NCBI GenBank assembly: GCA_029244465.1
Contig: JAQWQN010000237.1
Span: 1-10,159 of the forward strand
Reading direction: 5' to 3'
DNA from: Pseudomonadales bacterium
Lineage (GTDB): Bacteria; Pseudomonadota; Gammaproteobacteria; Pseudomonadales; Azotimanducaceae
Length of the DNA stretch: 10,159 nt
Every line of letters starts with the position of its first letter. Within the stretch, counting starts at the first letter, position 1. The position numbers and the translations under genes were made by a program. Positions 1 to 5,425 of this stretch are shown in pieces. The notes under the pieces are model-generated. The model did no database searches, was not told where the DNA came from, and worked only from the letters and a program-made list of their open reading frames with translations.

Positions 1-1
1 T

Positions 2-394
2 GTCCTGCAGCAACTGGACTATTTAAGCTTTATTGATATCTATCATGAAAGGATCAAAATGTTTCACGTCAAAGATGCAGAGTTCAACCCTTCGGGTCGC
101 TCCGGTATCTATGGCGGTTATCAAGATTGGCTAGATCGACCTGGAAGATTCCGTTCGTTAGGGGATGGTCAAACGGATTTTAAGCGCATCTTTTCGAAGC
201 TTGCGGCATATGACTTTGACGGTTGGGCTGTGCTCGAATGGGAGTGTTGTTTGAAGCACCAAGAAGATGGCGCAAGAGAAGGCGCACAGTTCATCCGTGA
301 TCACGTTATCCGGGTGACGGACAAAGCGTTTGATGATTTTGCCGCGAGTGGGGTTGATGGCGAAATGAACCGACGGGTATTGGGGCTTGAGTGA
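2..394 (+). CDS. Sugar phosphate isomerase/epimerase-like TIM-barrel protein, C-terminal part (5' end outside window)
   Basis: The frame is open from the first bases of the window to TGA at 392-394, giving about 130 residues, so this is the 3' end of a longer gene. The Met at 59 is internal, because the preceding 19 codons read as normal protein. The segment HVKDAEF, the Gly/Arg-rich GRSGIYGGYQDW, GDGQTDFKRIF and then AVLEWECC followed by a helix ending FIRDHVI match the last strands of the AP-endonuclease-2-like (IolE-type) sugar isomerase barrel. In that fold His and Glu residues on these strands usually bind a divalent metal; H (HVKD) and E (VLEWE) are the candidates here. The substrate cannot be read from the sequence. 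A PhyH-family oxygenase follows on the same strand, suggesting a catabolic operon. The same frame continues after the stop through a pentapeptide repeat (see repeat entry). Confidence 0.85.
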   Translation, partial: VLQQLDYLSFIDIYHERIKMFHVKDAEFNPSGRSGIYGGYQDWLDRPGRFRSLGDGQTDFKRIFSKLAAYDFDGWAVLEWECCLKHQEDGAREGAQFIRDHVIRVTDKAFDDFAASGVDGEMNRRVLGLE

Positions 395-403
395 GGGCAC
401 CAC

Positions 404-508
404 AGCGTAGGTGCTGAGAGCGTAGGTGCTGAGAGCGTAGGCGCTGAGAGCGTAGGCGCTGAGAGCGTAGGCGCTGAAAGCGTGGGCGCTGAGAGGGTAG
501 GCGCAGGG
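404..508 (+). repeat. Seven tandem copies of a 15-bp unit, in frame with the upstream gene
   Basis: The consensus unit is AGCGTAGGYGCTGAG. Copies start at 404, 419, 434, 449, 464, 479 and 494; the seventh is degenerate. The unit is five codons long and lies in the frame of the isomerase gene, where it reads Ser-Val-Gly-Ala-Glu. Units 1-6 differ at only three unit positions (GGT/GGC, GAG/GAA, GTA/GTG), all of them silent third positions in that frame. Unit 7 reads Arg-Val-Gly-Ala-Gly. After the TGA at 392-394 the frame stays open through Gly-His-His, the repeats and Gly-Gln-Trp-Gly to TAA at 518-520. The array is either a non-coding minisatellite or a former or read-through C-terminal tail. 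Confidence 0.95.
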
Positions 509-551
509 CAATGGGGTTAAGTGTTCGGAGCGTGAGTACAAGGGGAACAGG

Positions 552-1463
552 ATGTTAGCGATTGAGGTTTTAGAGACACCAGCAAAGGTGTTAAGTCAGG
601 CACAGCGAGAAAATTATTTCCTCAATGGTTATCTGGGGATCCCGGGCTTGGTTGACGACGCGTGGCTGACTCGCTTGCGCGCAGTAACCGCAGGGTATGT
701 CGACATTAGTCGAACGCTCGACCATCGTAGCATTGGTCCGGACGGGGTAAAGGACAAAAGGTTTGATTTGGAACCAGATCATACGTCTGCCGCGCCTCGT
801 ATCCGTCGTTTGAACTCACCGGTCGATATTGACGATGAGTATTGGGCATTCGCGAGTGAAGGACCGTTTGTGGCAATCGCGCAGGACCTTCTCGGCGAGG
901 ATGTAAAGTTCCATCACTCCAAACTGAACTTTAAGTGGAGTGGTGGTGGTGAGGAGGTGAAGTGGCATCAGGACATTCAGTTCTGGCCTCATACAAATTA
1001 CGATGTTCTAACACTGGGTGTCGACTTGGAGGATGTTAGCGATGAAATGGCACCTATGGGTGTCGTACCGGAGAGTAATGAGGGCCAATTGTTCGATCTC
1101 TACGATCAGGCTGGCTCCTGGACCGGCAATATTAGAGACGCGGATTTGTCAAAGGTGGATGTAGCGCGGGCGGCCTACCTGGGTGGGCGCGCGGGGACGA
1201 TTACAGTTCATAATTGTCGCTCGATTCACGGCTCGCCACCAAATATGAGCCCAAATCCAAGACCATTGCTGTTGTGTGCTTATAGCCGTGCCGATGCCCT
1301 ACCAATTACTAACCTTACCCAAGGCGGTAAACACTCTGAGGCGTTCGTCGCGGGAGGCCCTGCTCGTTGGGCCCGTTTCGATCCACGGCCTGTATTGATG
1401 CCACCGGATTGGTCTAAAGTTGGGGCGAAATCGATTTTTGAGCACCAGCAGGGTGAAAAATAG
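552..1463 (+). CDS. Phytanoyl-CoA dioxygenase (PhyH) family Fe(II)/2-oxoglutarate-dependent oxygenase
   Basis: This 303-residue protein is full length for the PhyH family, whose members hydroxylate small substrates using Fe(II), O2 and 2-oxoglutarate. The iron-binding HxD motif is visible as WHQD (H139, D141) after the KLNFKWSGGG strand. The distal ligand is H226 in SIHGS, and R237 (NPRPLL), 11 residues later, is the expected 2-oxoglutarate carboxylate anchor. The DVLTLGVDLEDVS and WTGNI segments are typical of bacterial PhyH paralogues. ATG 552 is preceded by an AGGGGA Shine-Dalgarno at 541-546. There is no signal peptide, so it is cytoplasmic. It lies 157 bp after the isomerase stop on the same strand, with the tandem repeat in between, which suggests co-transcription. 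The substrate is unknown; there is no specific sign of ectoine hydroxylase or a phytanoyl-CoA enzyme. Confidence 0.9.
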   Translation: MLAIEVLETPAKVLSQAQRENYFLNGYLGIPGLVDDAWLTRLRAVTAGYVDISRTLDHRSIGPDGVKDKRFDLEPDHTSAAPRIRRLNSPVDIDDEYWAFASEGPFVAIAQDLLGEDVKFHHSKLNFKWSGGGEEVKWHQDIQFWPHTNYDVLTLGVDLEDVSDEMAPMGVVPESNEGQLFDLYDQAGSWTGNIRDADLSKVDVARAAYLGGRAGTITVHNCRSIHGSPPNMSPNPRPLLLCAYSRADALPITNLTQGGKHSEAFVAGGPARWARFDPRPVLMPPDWSKVGAKSIFEHQQGEK

Positions 1464-1905
1464 GTCCCGAAAACGTCTGTTTACGCGTTTAGCCAGAGCG
1501 AAAAAGCTAAAATCTGGCAATTGGTGACCGTAACATAGAGCGTGGTGTTTGGGTTGAATGGTGTTTATCCAACGTCGCTCTTGCCAGCGCTTCAAGGTGG
1601 TCATCTGGTCCGAAATGGCTGCGTTAATCGCTTCCCAATTCTGGCTGCAATGGAAACTCGAAACCGATCTAATCCGGTGCATACGTCGGTGTGACCTCGA
1701 GAGGATGATGTGAAGTGCCTGTCGACCACGTTGGCGCTCTCGTCACAGCCTCTAGCGGTGCACTGAAAGAGCGCGACTTATTCCTGAGGTTCTGCGAACT
1801 GGGCCGCATCAAAAACAAGGCATGCTTCACATATGCGTGGTTCGTGTCAACAGCGAGTAAGCGCTGGTGCTAACCTGCAGTTAAACCAAGTATTGAGGGC
1901 TTTTG
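1464..1905. other. Gene-free stretch between the oxygenase and the DUF5666 lipoprotein
   Basis: About 440 bp with no convincing coding sequence. A minus-strand frame covers 1299-1682, but it overlaps the oxygenase 3' end, has no ribosome binding site and resembles no family I recognise. The stretch holds two overlapping hairpins at 1488-1518, a 7-bp inverted repeat GCGCTCT (1734-1740)/AGAGCGC (1768-1774) with a 27-nt loop, and a small hairpin CAGCG/CGCTG at 1851-1866. I could not place a credible -35/-10 pair, although the lipoprotein promoter should lie in this stretch. Confidence 0.5.
1488..1518. other. Two overlapping, mutually exclusive short hairpins downstream of the oxygenase
   Basis: TTTAGC (1488-1493) can pair with GCTAAA (1506-1511), or GCCAGA (1492-1497) can pair with TCTGGC (1513-1518). 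Both stems are 6 bp and share G1492-C1493, so they exclude each other. There is no T-tract after either, so an intrinsic terminator for the oxygenase transcript is only a weak possibility. Six-base stems arise often by chance. Confidence 0.25.
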
Positions 1906-3357
1906 ATGAGCTATTCACAAATCACGAGACTGTGGGGCGCAACGCTCATTGCGGGCCTATTAACGGCGTGTGGTGGTGGTGGGTCATCCAGCAATCCATC
2001 ACCAGCACCTATTGCCGCAGTCCCAGACAGTTCAACCCAACGGGTCGCCAAGGGTACCGTTACGGGCTTCGGCTCCGTCTTCGTCAACGGGGTTAAATGG
2101 GAAACCGATGATTGCGAATTCACCATTGATGATGAACCGGGAGATGAATCGCAACTCGAAGTGGGCAACATTGTCGAAGTTCAGGGAAGTACTGACGACG
2201 AGGGCGTCGCCCGGTGTGATTCGATGGAGTTTGACGCTGAGCTGGAAGGGCTCATCACAGAAGTGGGTGTCGACTATATTTTGGTGCACGGCTTGCGGGT
2301 TGAGATTAACGACGACACGTTATTTGACGACGAACTAGCCAACCAGAACATCGGCGACCTGAATGAGGGTGACTATGTTGAAATCAGTGCTTTCGCAGTT
2401 GCGGACGGCTACGTTGCCACCCGTATCGAGGTTGAAGTAGATGATGGCGAAGTTGAAATCTACGGCAAAGTTGAAAACCTCGATACCGGCACAAACACTT
2501 TTATGATTCAAGCGATGACTGTCAATTATGCAAGCGCTTCATTTGATGACTTCGATGGCAGAGATATTGCGGAAGCGGATTATGTTGAGGTGGAGGGACA
2601 ATCGTTCAACTCAGACGATGAATTGGTGGCGACGAGTGTCGAATACAAAGACAACAATCCCTACGACGATGGCGATGAAGGGAATGAGTTTGAAGCCGAA
2701 GGTTATCTCTCGGTTGTCGACGGCAGCGCCTTCATATTAAACGATTTTGAAATCGTGCTCGCGGACGATGTGACATTCGAGTACGGCTCGGAAGAGGACC
2801 TAATCGACGGTGCGAAGGTTGAAGTAGAAGGCGCGCTCAACGCTGCCGGGCAACTTGTTGTGAACGAAGTGAAGTTCAAGATCGAGTCTGACATCGAAAT
2901 CAAAGCGCCGCTCGACGCTCTGCCGGCACAGGATGCCGATTCCGGTGAGTGGACCATTTCTCTGCTTGGTCGGGAGATACGGGTCACCGAACAGACGCAG
3001 TTCGAAGATGCCAGTGAAATTGATGATACGTATTTCGATATCACGGATATTGCGGAAAATGAATGGCTTGAAGTCAAGGTCTACGAGAGCGATACAGGTG
3101 ACTTCATCGCTGTGCGTATCGAGCGGGAAGATGCGTCTGATCTTGTAGAAATAGAAGGTCCTCTCAGTGCAATCACTGTAGACGTGCTCACGGTTGCTGG
3201 GTTCGCAGTGATTGTCGACGATCAGACCAGCGTGCCAGAAGGCGAGACGCTGGCAAGCTTGCTCGAGGCGTTGGAGCCGGGTGTTTCCGTAGTTGAAGTC
3301 GAAGGCATTTGGTCGGAAGGTTCGATGACAGCGTTCGAACTCGAGTTGGAGGATTGA
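1906..3357 (+). CDS. Acidic DUF5666-repeat lipoprotein
   Basis: This predicted lipoprotein has 483 residues when started at ATG 1906, with GAGG at 1895-1898 seven bases upstream. A TTG directly before the ATG would add one residue and is less likely. The N-terminus is a type II signal peptide with lipobox L19-T-A-C22 followed by a Gly/Ser/Pro linker. The mature part is made of about six tandem beta-rich repeats of 63-75 residues (roughly 48-113, 114-177, 184-246, 262-325, 331-407 and 413-482). The first has the DUF5666 hallmark GTVTGFGSVFVNGV, and most repeats carry a G-D/A-x-V-E-V/I-x-G core. The protein is strongly acidic, with an Asp/Gly/Asn-rich loop at 249-261 that could bind calcium (inference). 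C70 and C104 occur only in repeat 1. Gly at +2 argues for outer-membrane sorting. The role of the family is unknown, and the gene stands alone. Confidence 0.88.
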   Translation: MSYSQITRLWGATLIAGLLTACGGGGSSSNPSPAPIAAVPDSSTQRVAKGTVTGFGSVFVNGVKWETDDCEFTIDDEPGDESQLEVGNIVEVQGSTDDEGVARCDSMEFDAELEGLITEVGVDYILVHGLRVEINDDTLFDDELANQNIGDLNEGDYVEISAFAVADGYVATRIEVEVDDGEVEIYGKVENLDTGTNTFMIQAMTVNYASASFDDFDGRDIAEADYVEVEGQSFNSDDELVATSVEYKDNNPYDDGDEGNEFEAEGYLSVVDGSAFILNDFEIVLADDVTFEYGSEEDLIDGAKVEVEGALNAAGQLVVNEVKFKIESDIEIKAPLDALPAQDADSGEWTISLLGREIRVTEQTQFEDASEIDDTYFDITDIAENEWLEVKVYESDTGDFIAVRIEREDASDLVEIEGPLSAITVDVLTVAGFAVIVDDQTSVPEGETLASLLEALEPGVSVVEVEGIWSEGSMTAFELELED

Positions 3358-3416
3358 GAGCGATGCATCACCAGCGGGTGCTCTGTCAGCTCGATACCCG
3401 ATAAGGGCCACGAGCC

Positions 3417-3444
3417 GTGCCGCATCGATGCTTCGGTGTGGCAC
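3417..3444 (+). terminator. Stem-loop downstream of the DUF5666 gene, possible terminator without T-tract
   Basis: GTGCCGCA (3417-3424) pairs with TGTGGCAC (3437-3444), an 8-bp stem with one G-T wobble and a 12-nt loop, 60 bp after the lipoprotein stop. A 10-bp palindrome GCATCGATGC overlaps the left arm and loop. No T-run follows, so classical intrinsic termination is not shown; it may instead protect the 3' end of the transcript. Confidence 0.3.
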
Positions 3445-3711
3445 TATGCACGTCTAAAACCTGCTCGATAGGAGTTCTGTTCGCTCAGATTGTGGGGGTT
3501 GAATAGGCAGCGCACGTCAACCGCGAGTGAGCGACTGATATTGAGCTATCGGTACTGTTTCGGTGCGCGGCTGGCTGCTTGAAATCGCCATTACAATGTC
3601 TAGTCTCAACGTCGGGCAGACAGTATGCCCCGTATTGAACCCCGCTCCGCGACAATCCGACCGCGCCCCGGTAACAAATGGTGCTGCGAGGCTGACGCAT
3701 TCCTAGCACCA

Positions 3712-3735
3712 CGATGAGGCCATACGGCCTCACCG
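3712..3735 (-). terminator. Strong hairpin 3' of the DUF4136 gene, possible terminator without T-tract
   Basis: TGAGGCC (3715-3721) pairs perfectly with GGCCTCA (3726-3732) across the tetraloop ATAC. The stem extends by CG/CG after one A-C mismatch. It begins 23 bp after the DUF4136 stop in the direction of that gene's transcription. The sequence beyond it on the minus strand lacks a T-tract. A second small dyad ACCG-ATT-CGGT (3732-3742) overlaps its gene-proximal edge. Confidence 0.4.
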
Positions 3736-3757
3736 ATTCGGTAAGGTCGCCGAGCAA

Positions 3758-4396
3758 TTATTCTGCCGCGGTCGCCTGGGGCGGAAAGTCATGCAGGGTG
3801 TTCTCAATGATGACGAGCAATGTTTTATCGCGTTCCTGCGCTGAGACTTTAGCCTTGTCCAGGCTGCCTTCTGCGGTGCCGCGCCAACTGAGACGGCCGT
3901 TTTCTGCATTGACGATATCGATCACCAGCGTGCCGACTTTATGAAATTCGTAACGTTCATGTGTTTCGCTTCTAACGGGAGCGTACGCGGAGCTGTAATA
4001 TCGGTAGGGCGAAGCAAAATTTCCTCGATGACCGTAATACCCGTTGTTGCCCCAAAATCCGACAGGTGTTTCATAGGTGTTGTATTTATGAACTTCCATG
4101 TCTTCTGAAACCGTGACGGTGAAATTTACAAAAAAATCAGCTTCCGCAGTGCTCGATTGCACGAATCCTTTGGCGCTTAACTGCTGGTCGATGTCCTCAT
4201 GTATACGTTCATGGACGATGTCACTCGCCAAGTACTGTTTAGTCGCCGTATTGTGAATATTGGGTGAGTGCCAGCTATAACGTTTGAACTGGCTGAAGTC
4301 TTCGCTGGTGTTGAAATCTTCCTGATAGTTGACTGGCTCAGCGGCGCAGCCGGTCAGCAGTAATGCAATCACTAATACCCTTGAATAGGTGTTCAC
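3758..4396 (-). CDS. DUF4136 family lipoprotein
   Basis: This predicted lipoprotein has 212 residues when started at the GTG at 4396. The start is set by a perfect AGGAGA six bases upstream (4403-4408 on the plus strand) and because it leaves a clean type II signal peptide. An open frame continues upstream to 4492, but it has no such site and would bury the signal peptide. The lipobox is L14-L-T-G-C17 (LLTGC). The mature protein shows DUF4136 features: a Tyr/Trp-containing start (FSQFKRYSWHS), a helix with the family's DIVHERIHEDIDQQLSAKGF pattern, ADFFVNFTVTV, an aromatic and glycine-rich central loop (111-140), and the diagnostic GTLVIDIVNAENGRLSWRG near the C-terminus. Such proteins are envelope-anchored and of unknown role. 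The gene is monocistronic here. Confidence 0.88.
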   Translation of the reverse strand: MNTYSRVLVIALLLTGCAAEPVNYQEDFNTSEDFSQFKRYSWHSPNIHNTATKQYLASDIVHERIHEDIDQQLSAKGFVQSSTAEADFFVNFTVTVSEDMEVHKYNTYETPVGFWGNNGYYGHRGNFASPYRYYSSAYAPVRSETHERYEFHKVGTLVIDIVNAENGRLSWRGTAEGSLDKAKVSAQERDKTLLVIIENTLHDFPPQATAAE

Positions 4397-4402
4397 CTTC
4401 TT

Positions 4403-4408
4403 TCTCCT
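4403..4408 (-). promoter_or_regulatory. Ribosome binding site that fixes the GTG start of the DUF4136 gene
   Basis: The minus strand reads AGGAGA here, six bases before the GTG at 4396. This favours the GTG over the upstream in-frame ATG at 4492, which would add 32 residues ahead of the lipoprotein signal peptide. Confidence 0.8.
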
Positions 4409-4480
4409 AAATCCTTTATCTACAGTTTGGCGTGGAAGAGCCGCGGGTCTACCGGTCGCATTACCGGGCGTAAACCTTGA

Positions 4481-4548
4481 GCGCACGTGCACAGTGCGAA
4501 ACGGTCGCCTGCTTGCTTGTTATCTTACGCCTTAGCGGGCGCACGTGC
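4481..4548. promoter_or_regulatory. Two copies of GCGCACGTGC in the divergent intergenic region
   Basis: The 10-mer GCGCACGTGC occurs at 4481-4490 and again at 4539-4548, with CACGTG palindromic cores at 4484-4489 and 4542-4547. The second copy sits inside a CGGGC/GCCCG dyad (4536-4551). They lie 85 and 143 bp upstream of the DUF4136 GTG and about 190-250 bp upstream of the channel start. They may be binding sites for one regulator, more likely acting on the lipoprotein gene. The rest of this 338-bp stretch holds the REP-like hairpin and no convincing gene. Confidence 0.35.
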
Positions 4549-4581
4549 CCGATTAATGCTGCGCTCTCGCCTCTCGCCCCG

Positions 4582-4615
4582 CGAACTTGTCGAACCGCGC
4601 GAACGGAGTTTCGAC
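4582..4615. repeat. Single REP-like imperfect hairpin
   Basis: GTCGAA (4589-4594) pairs with TTCGAC (4610-4615), and CCG (4595-4597) pairs with CGG (4604-4606) around the loop CGCGAA, with an AGT bulge at 4607-4609. The words CTTGTCGAA and GCGAACGG resemble the widespread extragenic palindromes of proteobacteria (often read as CTTGTCGAAG...CGAACGG). It is present once in this window, so its repetitive nature is inferred from resemblance only. Confidence 0.4.
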
Positions 4616-4721
4616 CGACACAGGGCGCCACTGTTTCGAAATGAAAAAAAGCATGATTGATAATTTTAGCTCGGCGTGAAAAAGGTGGTTATAGTTCCCA
4701 TCTATTAAAAAGTGCCGGTTA

Positions 4722-4728
4722 AAGGGAG
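4722..4728 (+). promoter_or_regulatory. Ribosome binding site that fixes the TTG start of the channel gene
   Basis: AAGGGAG lies six bases before TTG 4735. An in-frame TAA at 4720-4722 rules out any upstream start, and the next in-frame Met (residue 27) is inside the first transmembrane segment. Confidence 0.75.
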
Positions 4729-4734
4729 TCGATT

Positions 4735-5418
4735 TTGAATAATATTGCGCACCGGTATGGCCTGCAAAGCTTTGGCAAACCCAACCTTCTGTGTGCAGCA
4801 CTTGTGCTGTTCATGCTCACCGGTCCGCTGGTCGGCAGTGAGTCAACGCCATGGGGAAGACTGCTGATGTACGCTGTGCTATCAGCGGTATTTATCACCG
4901 GCCCGCTTTCAGCCAGCCGCACCCGAGCCGAATTATGGTTGACCTGTGGTTTGGCGTTGTTAGTTCTCAGCAGCGGCCTGATGTCTTATTTATTTGCCGA
5001 CGCGGCAGTCATTGCAACGGCTTTTGGCGTTCTTTTTTTCGGCCTCATGGCGAGGCAGGTCGGACGACAATTAATGGAAGTGAATTCGGAGGTGAATACA
5101 CAAACGCTATGGACCGCGATTAACTTCTATATCTTGATCGGCCTATTTTTCGCTTTCCTGTATGCCGCTGTCGCGATATACGATCATCATGCGTTTGTCG
5201 GCAAGTTTATGGATCAACCCCTCCGCGACCAACTGTATGGCTTCGTTTATTTCAGCTTTGTGACGCTTACCACACTGGGGTACGGCGATATAACCCCCAA
5301 CAACGTTGTGGTTGGGACATTTACTTATATGGAGGCGATCTTTGGGCAACTTTTTATTGCCATCATGGTTGCCCGCCTCGTGGGTTTATATACCACCAGG
5401 CAGACCATGCGCGGCTGA
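4735..5418 (+). CDS. Potassium-channel-like membrane protein (Ion_trans_2 pore)
   Basis: This is a 227-residue inner-membrane protein starting at TTG. The potassium selectivity filter is intact: TLTTLGYGD, residues 177-185, within the pore loop between helix 5 (about 128-149) and helix 6 (about 195-217). Four further hydrophobic helices precede it (about 17-34, 43-59, 68-86 and 90-105). The fourth lacks the regularly spaced Arg/Lys of a voltage sensor, so a voltage-insensitive channel is likely (inference). There is no C-terminal RCK/TrkA_N or cyclic-nucleotide-binding domain; the protein ends about ten residues after helix 6. It would assemble as a tetramer and conduct K+. It is divergent from the DUF4136 gene and ends only 7 bp from the convergent RND gene stop, with no room for a separate terminator. 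Confidence 0.87.
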   Translation: MNNIAHRYGLQSFGKPNLLCAALVLFMLTGPLVGSESTPWGRLLMYAVLSAVFITGPLSASRTRAELWLTCGLALLVLSSGLMSYLFADAAVIATAFGVLFFGLMARQVGRQLMEVNSEVNTQTLWTAINFYILIGLFFAFLYAAVAIYDHHAFVGKFMDQPLRDQLYGFVYFSFVTLTTLGYGDITPNNVVVGTFTYMEAIFGQLFIAIMVARLVGLYTTRQTMRG

Positions 5419-5425
5419 CCTCCGA

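Larger units (their letters stand above)
3358..3757. other. Gene-free stretch between convergent lipoprotein genes
   Basis: These 400 bp separate the + strand DUF5666 gene from the - strand DUF4136 gene, which converge on it. The longest frame (minus, 3485-3757) has unbalanced composition, no ribosome binding site and no family resemblance. I see only hairpins near both ends, given as separate entries, and a weak CGGGT (3375-3379)/ACCCG (3396-3400) stem. No RNA gene or mobile element is recognisable. Confidence 0.5.

Noticed and set aside
404..508. Possible CRISPR array
   Set aside because: Units of 15 bp are directly adjacent with no spacers.
158..541. Minus-strand frame with repeated Tyr-Ala-Leu-Ser-Ala residues
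   Set aside because: It is produced by the 15-bp repeat plus the antisense of the isomerase gene. A 15-bp unit keeps frames open, there is no ribosome binding site or family match, and repeat variation changes residues in this frame.
1299..1682. Minus-strand frame of 127 codons
   Set aside because: A third or more is antisense to the oxygenase gene, the ATG has no ribosome binding site, and no domain or secretion signal is recognisable.
1851..1866. Small hairpin CAGCG/CGCTG ahead of the DUF5666 gene as a regulatory element
   Set aside because: A five-base stem is expected by chance in an intergenic stretch of this length, and nothing else supports it.
3485..3757. Minus-strand frame of 90 codons beside the DUF4136 gene
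   Set aside because: Low-complexity, Ser/Arg/Cys-rich composition, no ribosome binding site, and no family resemblance.
4553..4801. Minus-strand frame of 82 codons
   Set aside because: It is antisense to the start of the channel gene and to the REP-like hairpin. Its Val-Glu-Thr-Pro-Phe-Ala-Arg-Phe-Asp-Lys stretch is the usual spurious translation of such palindromes.
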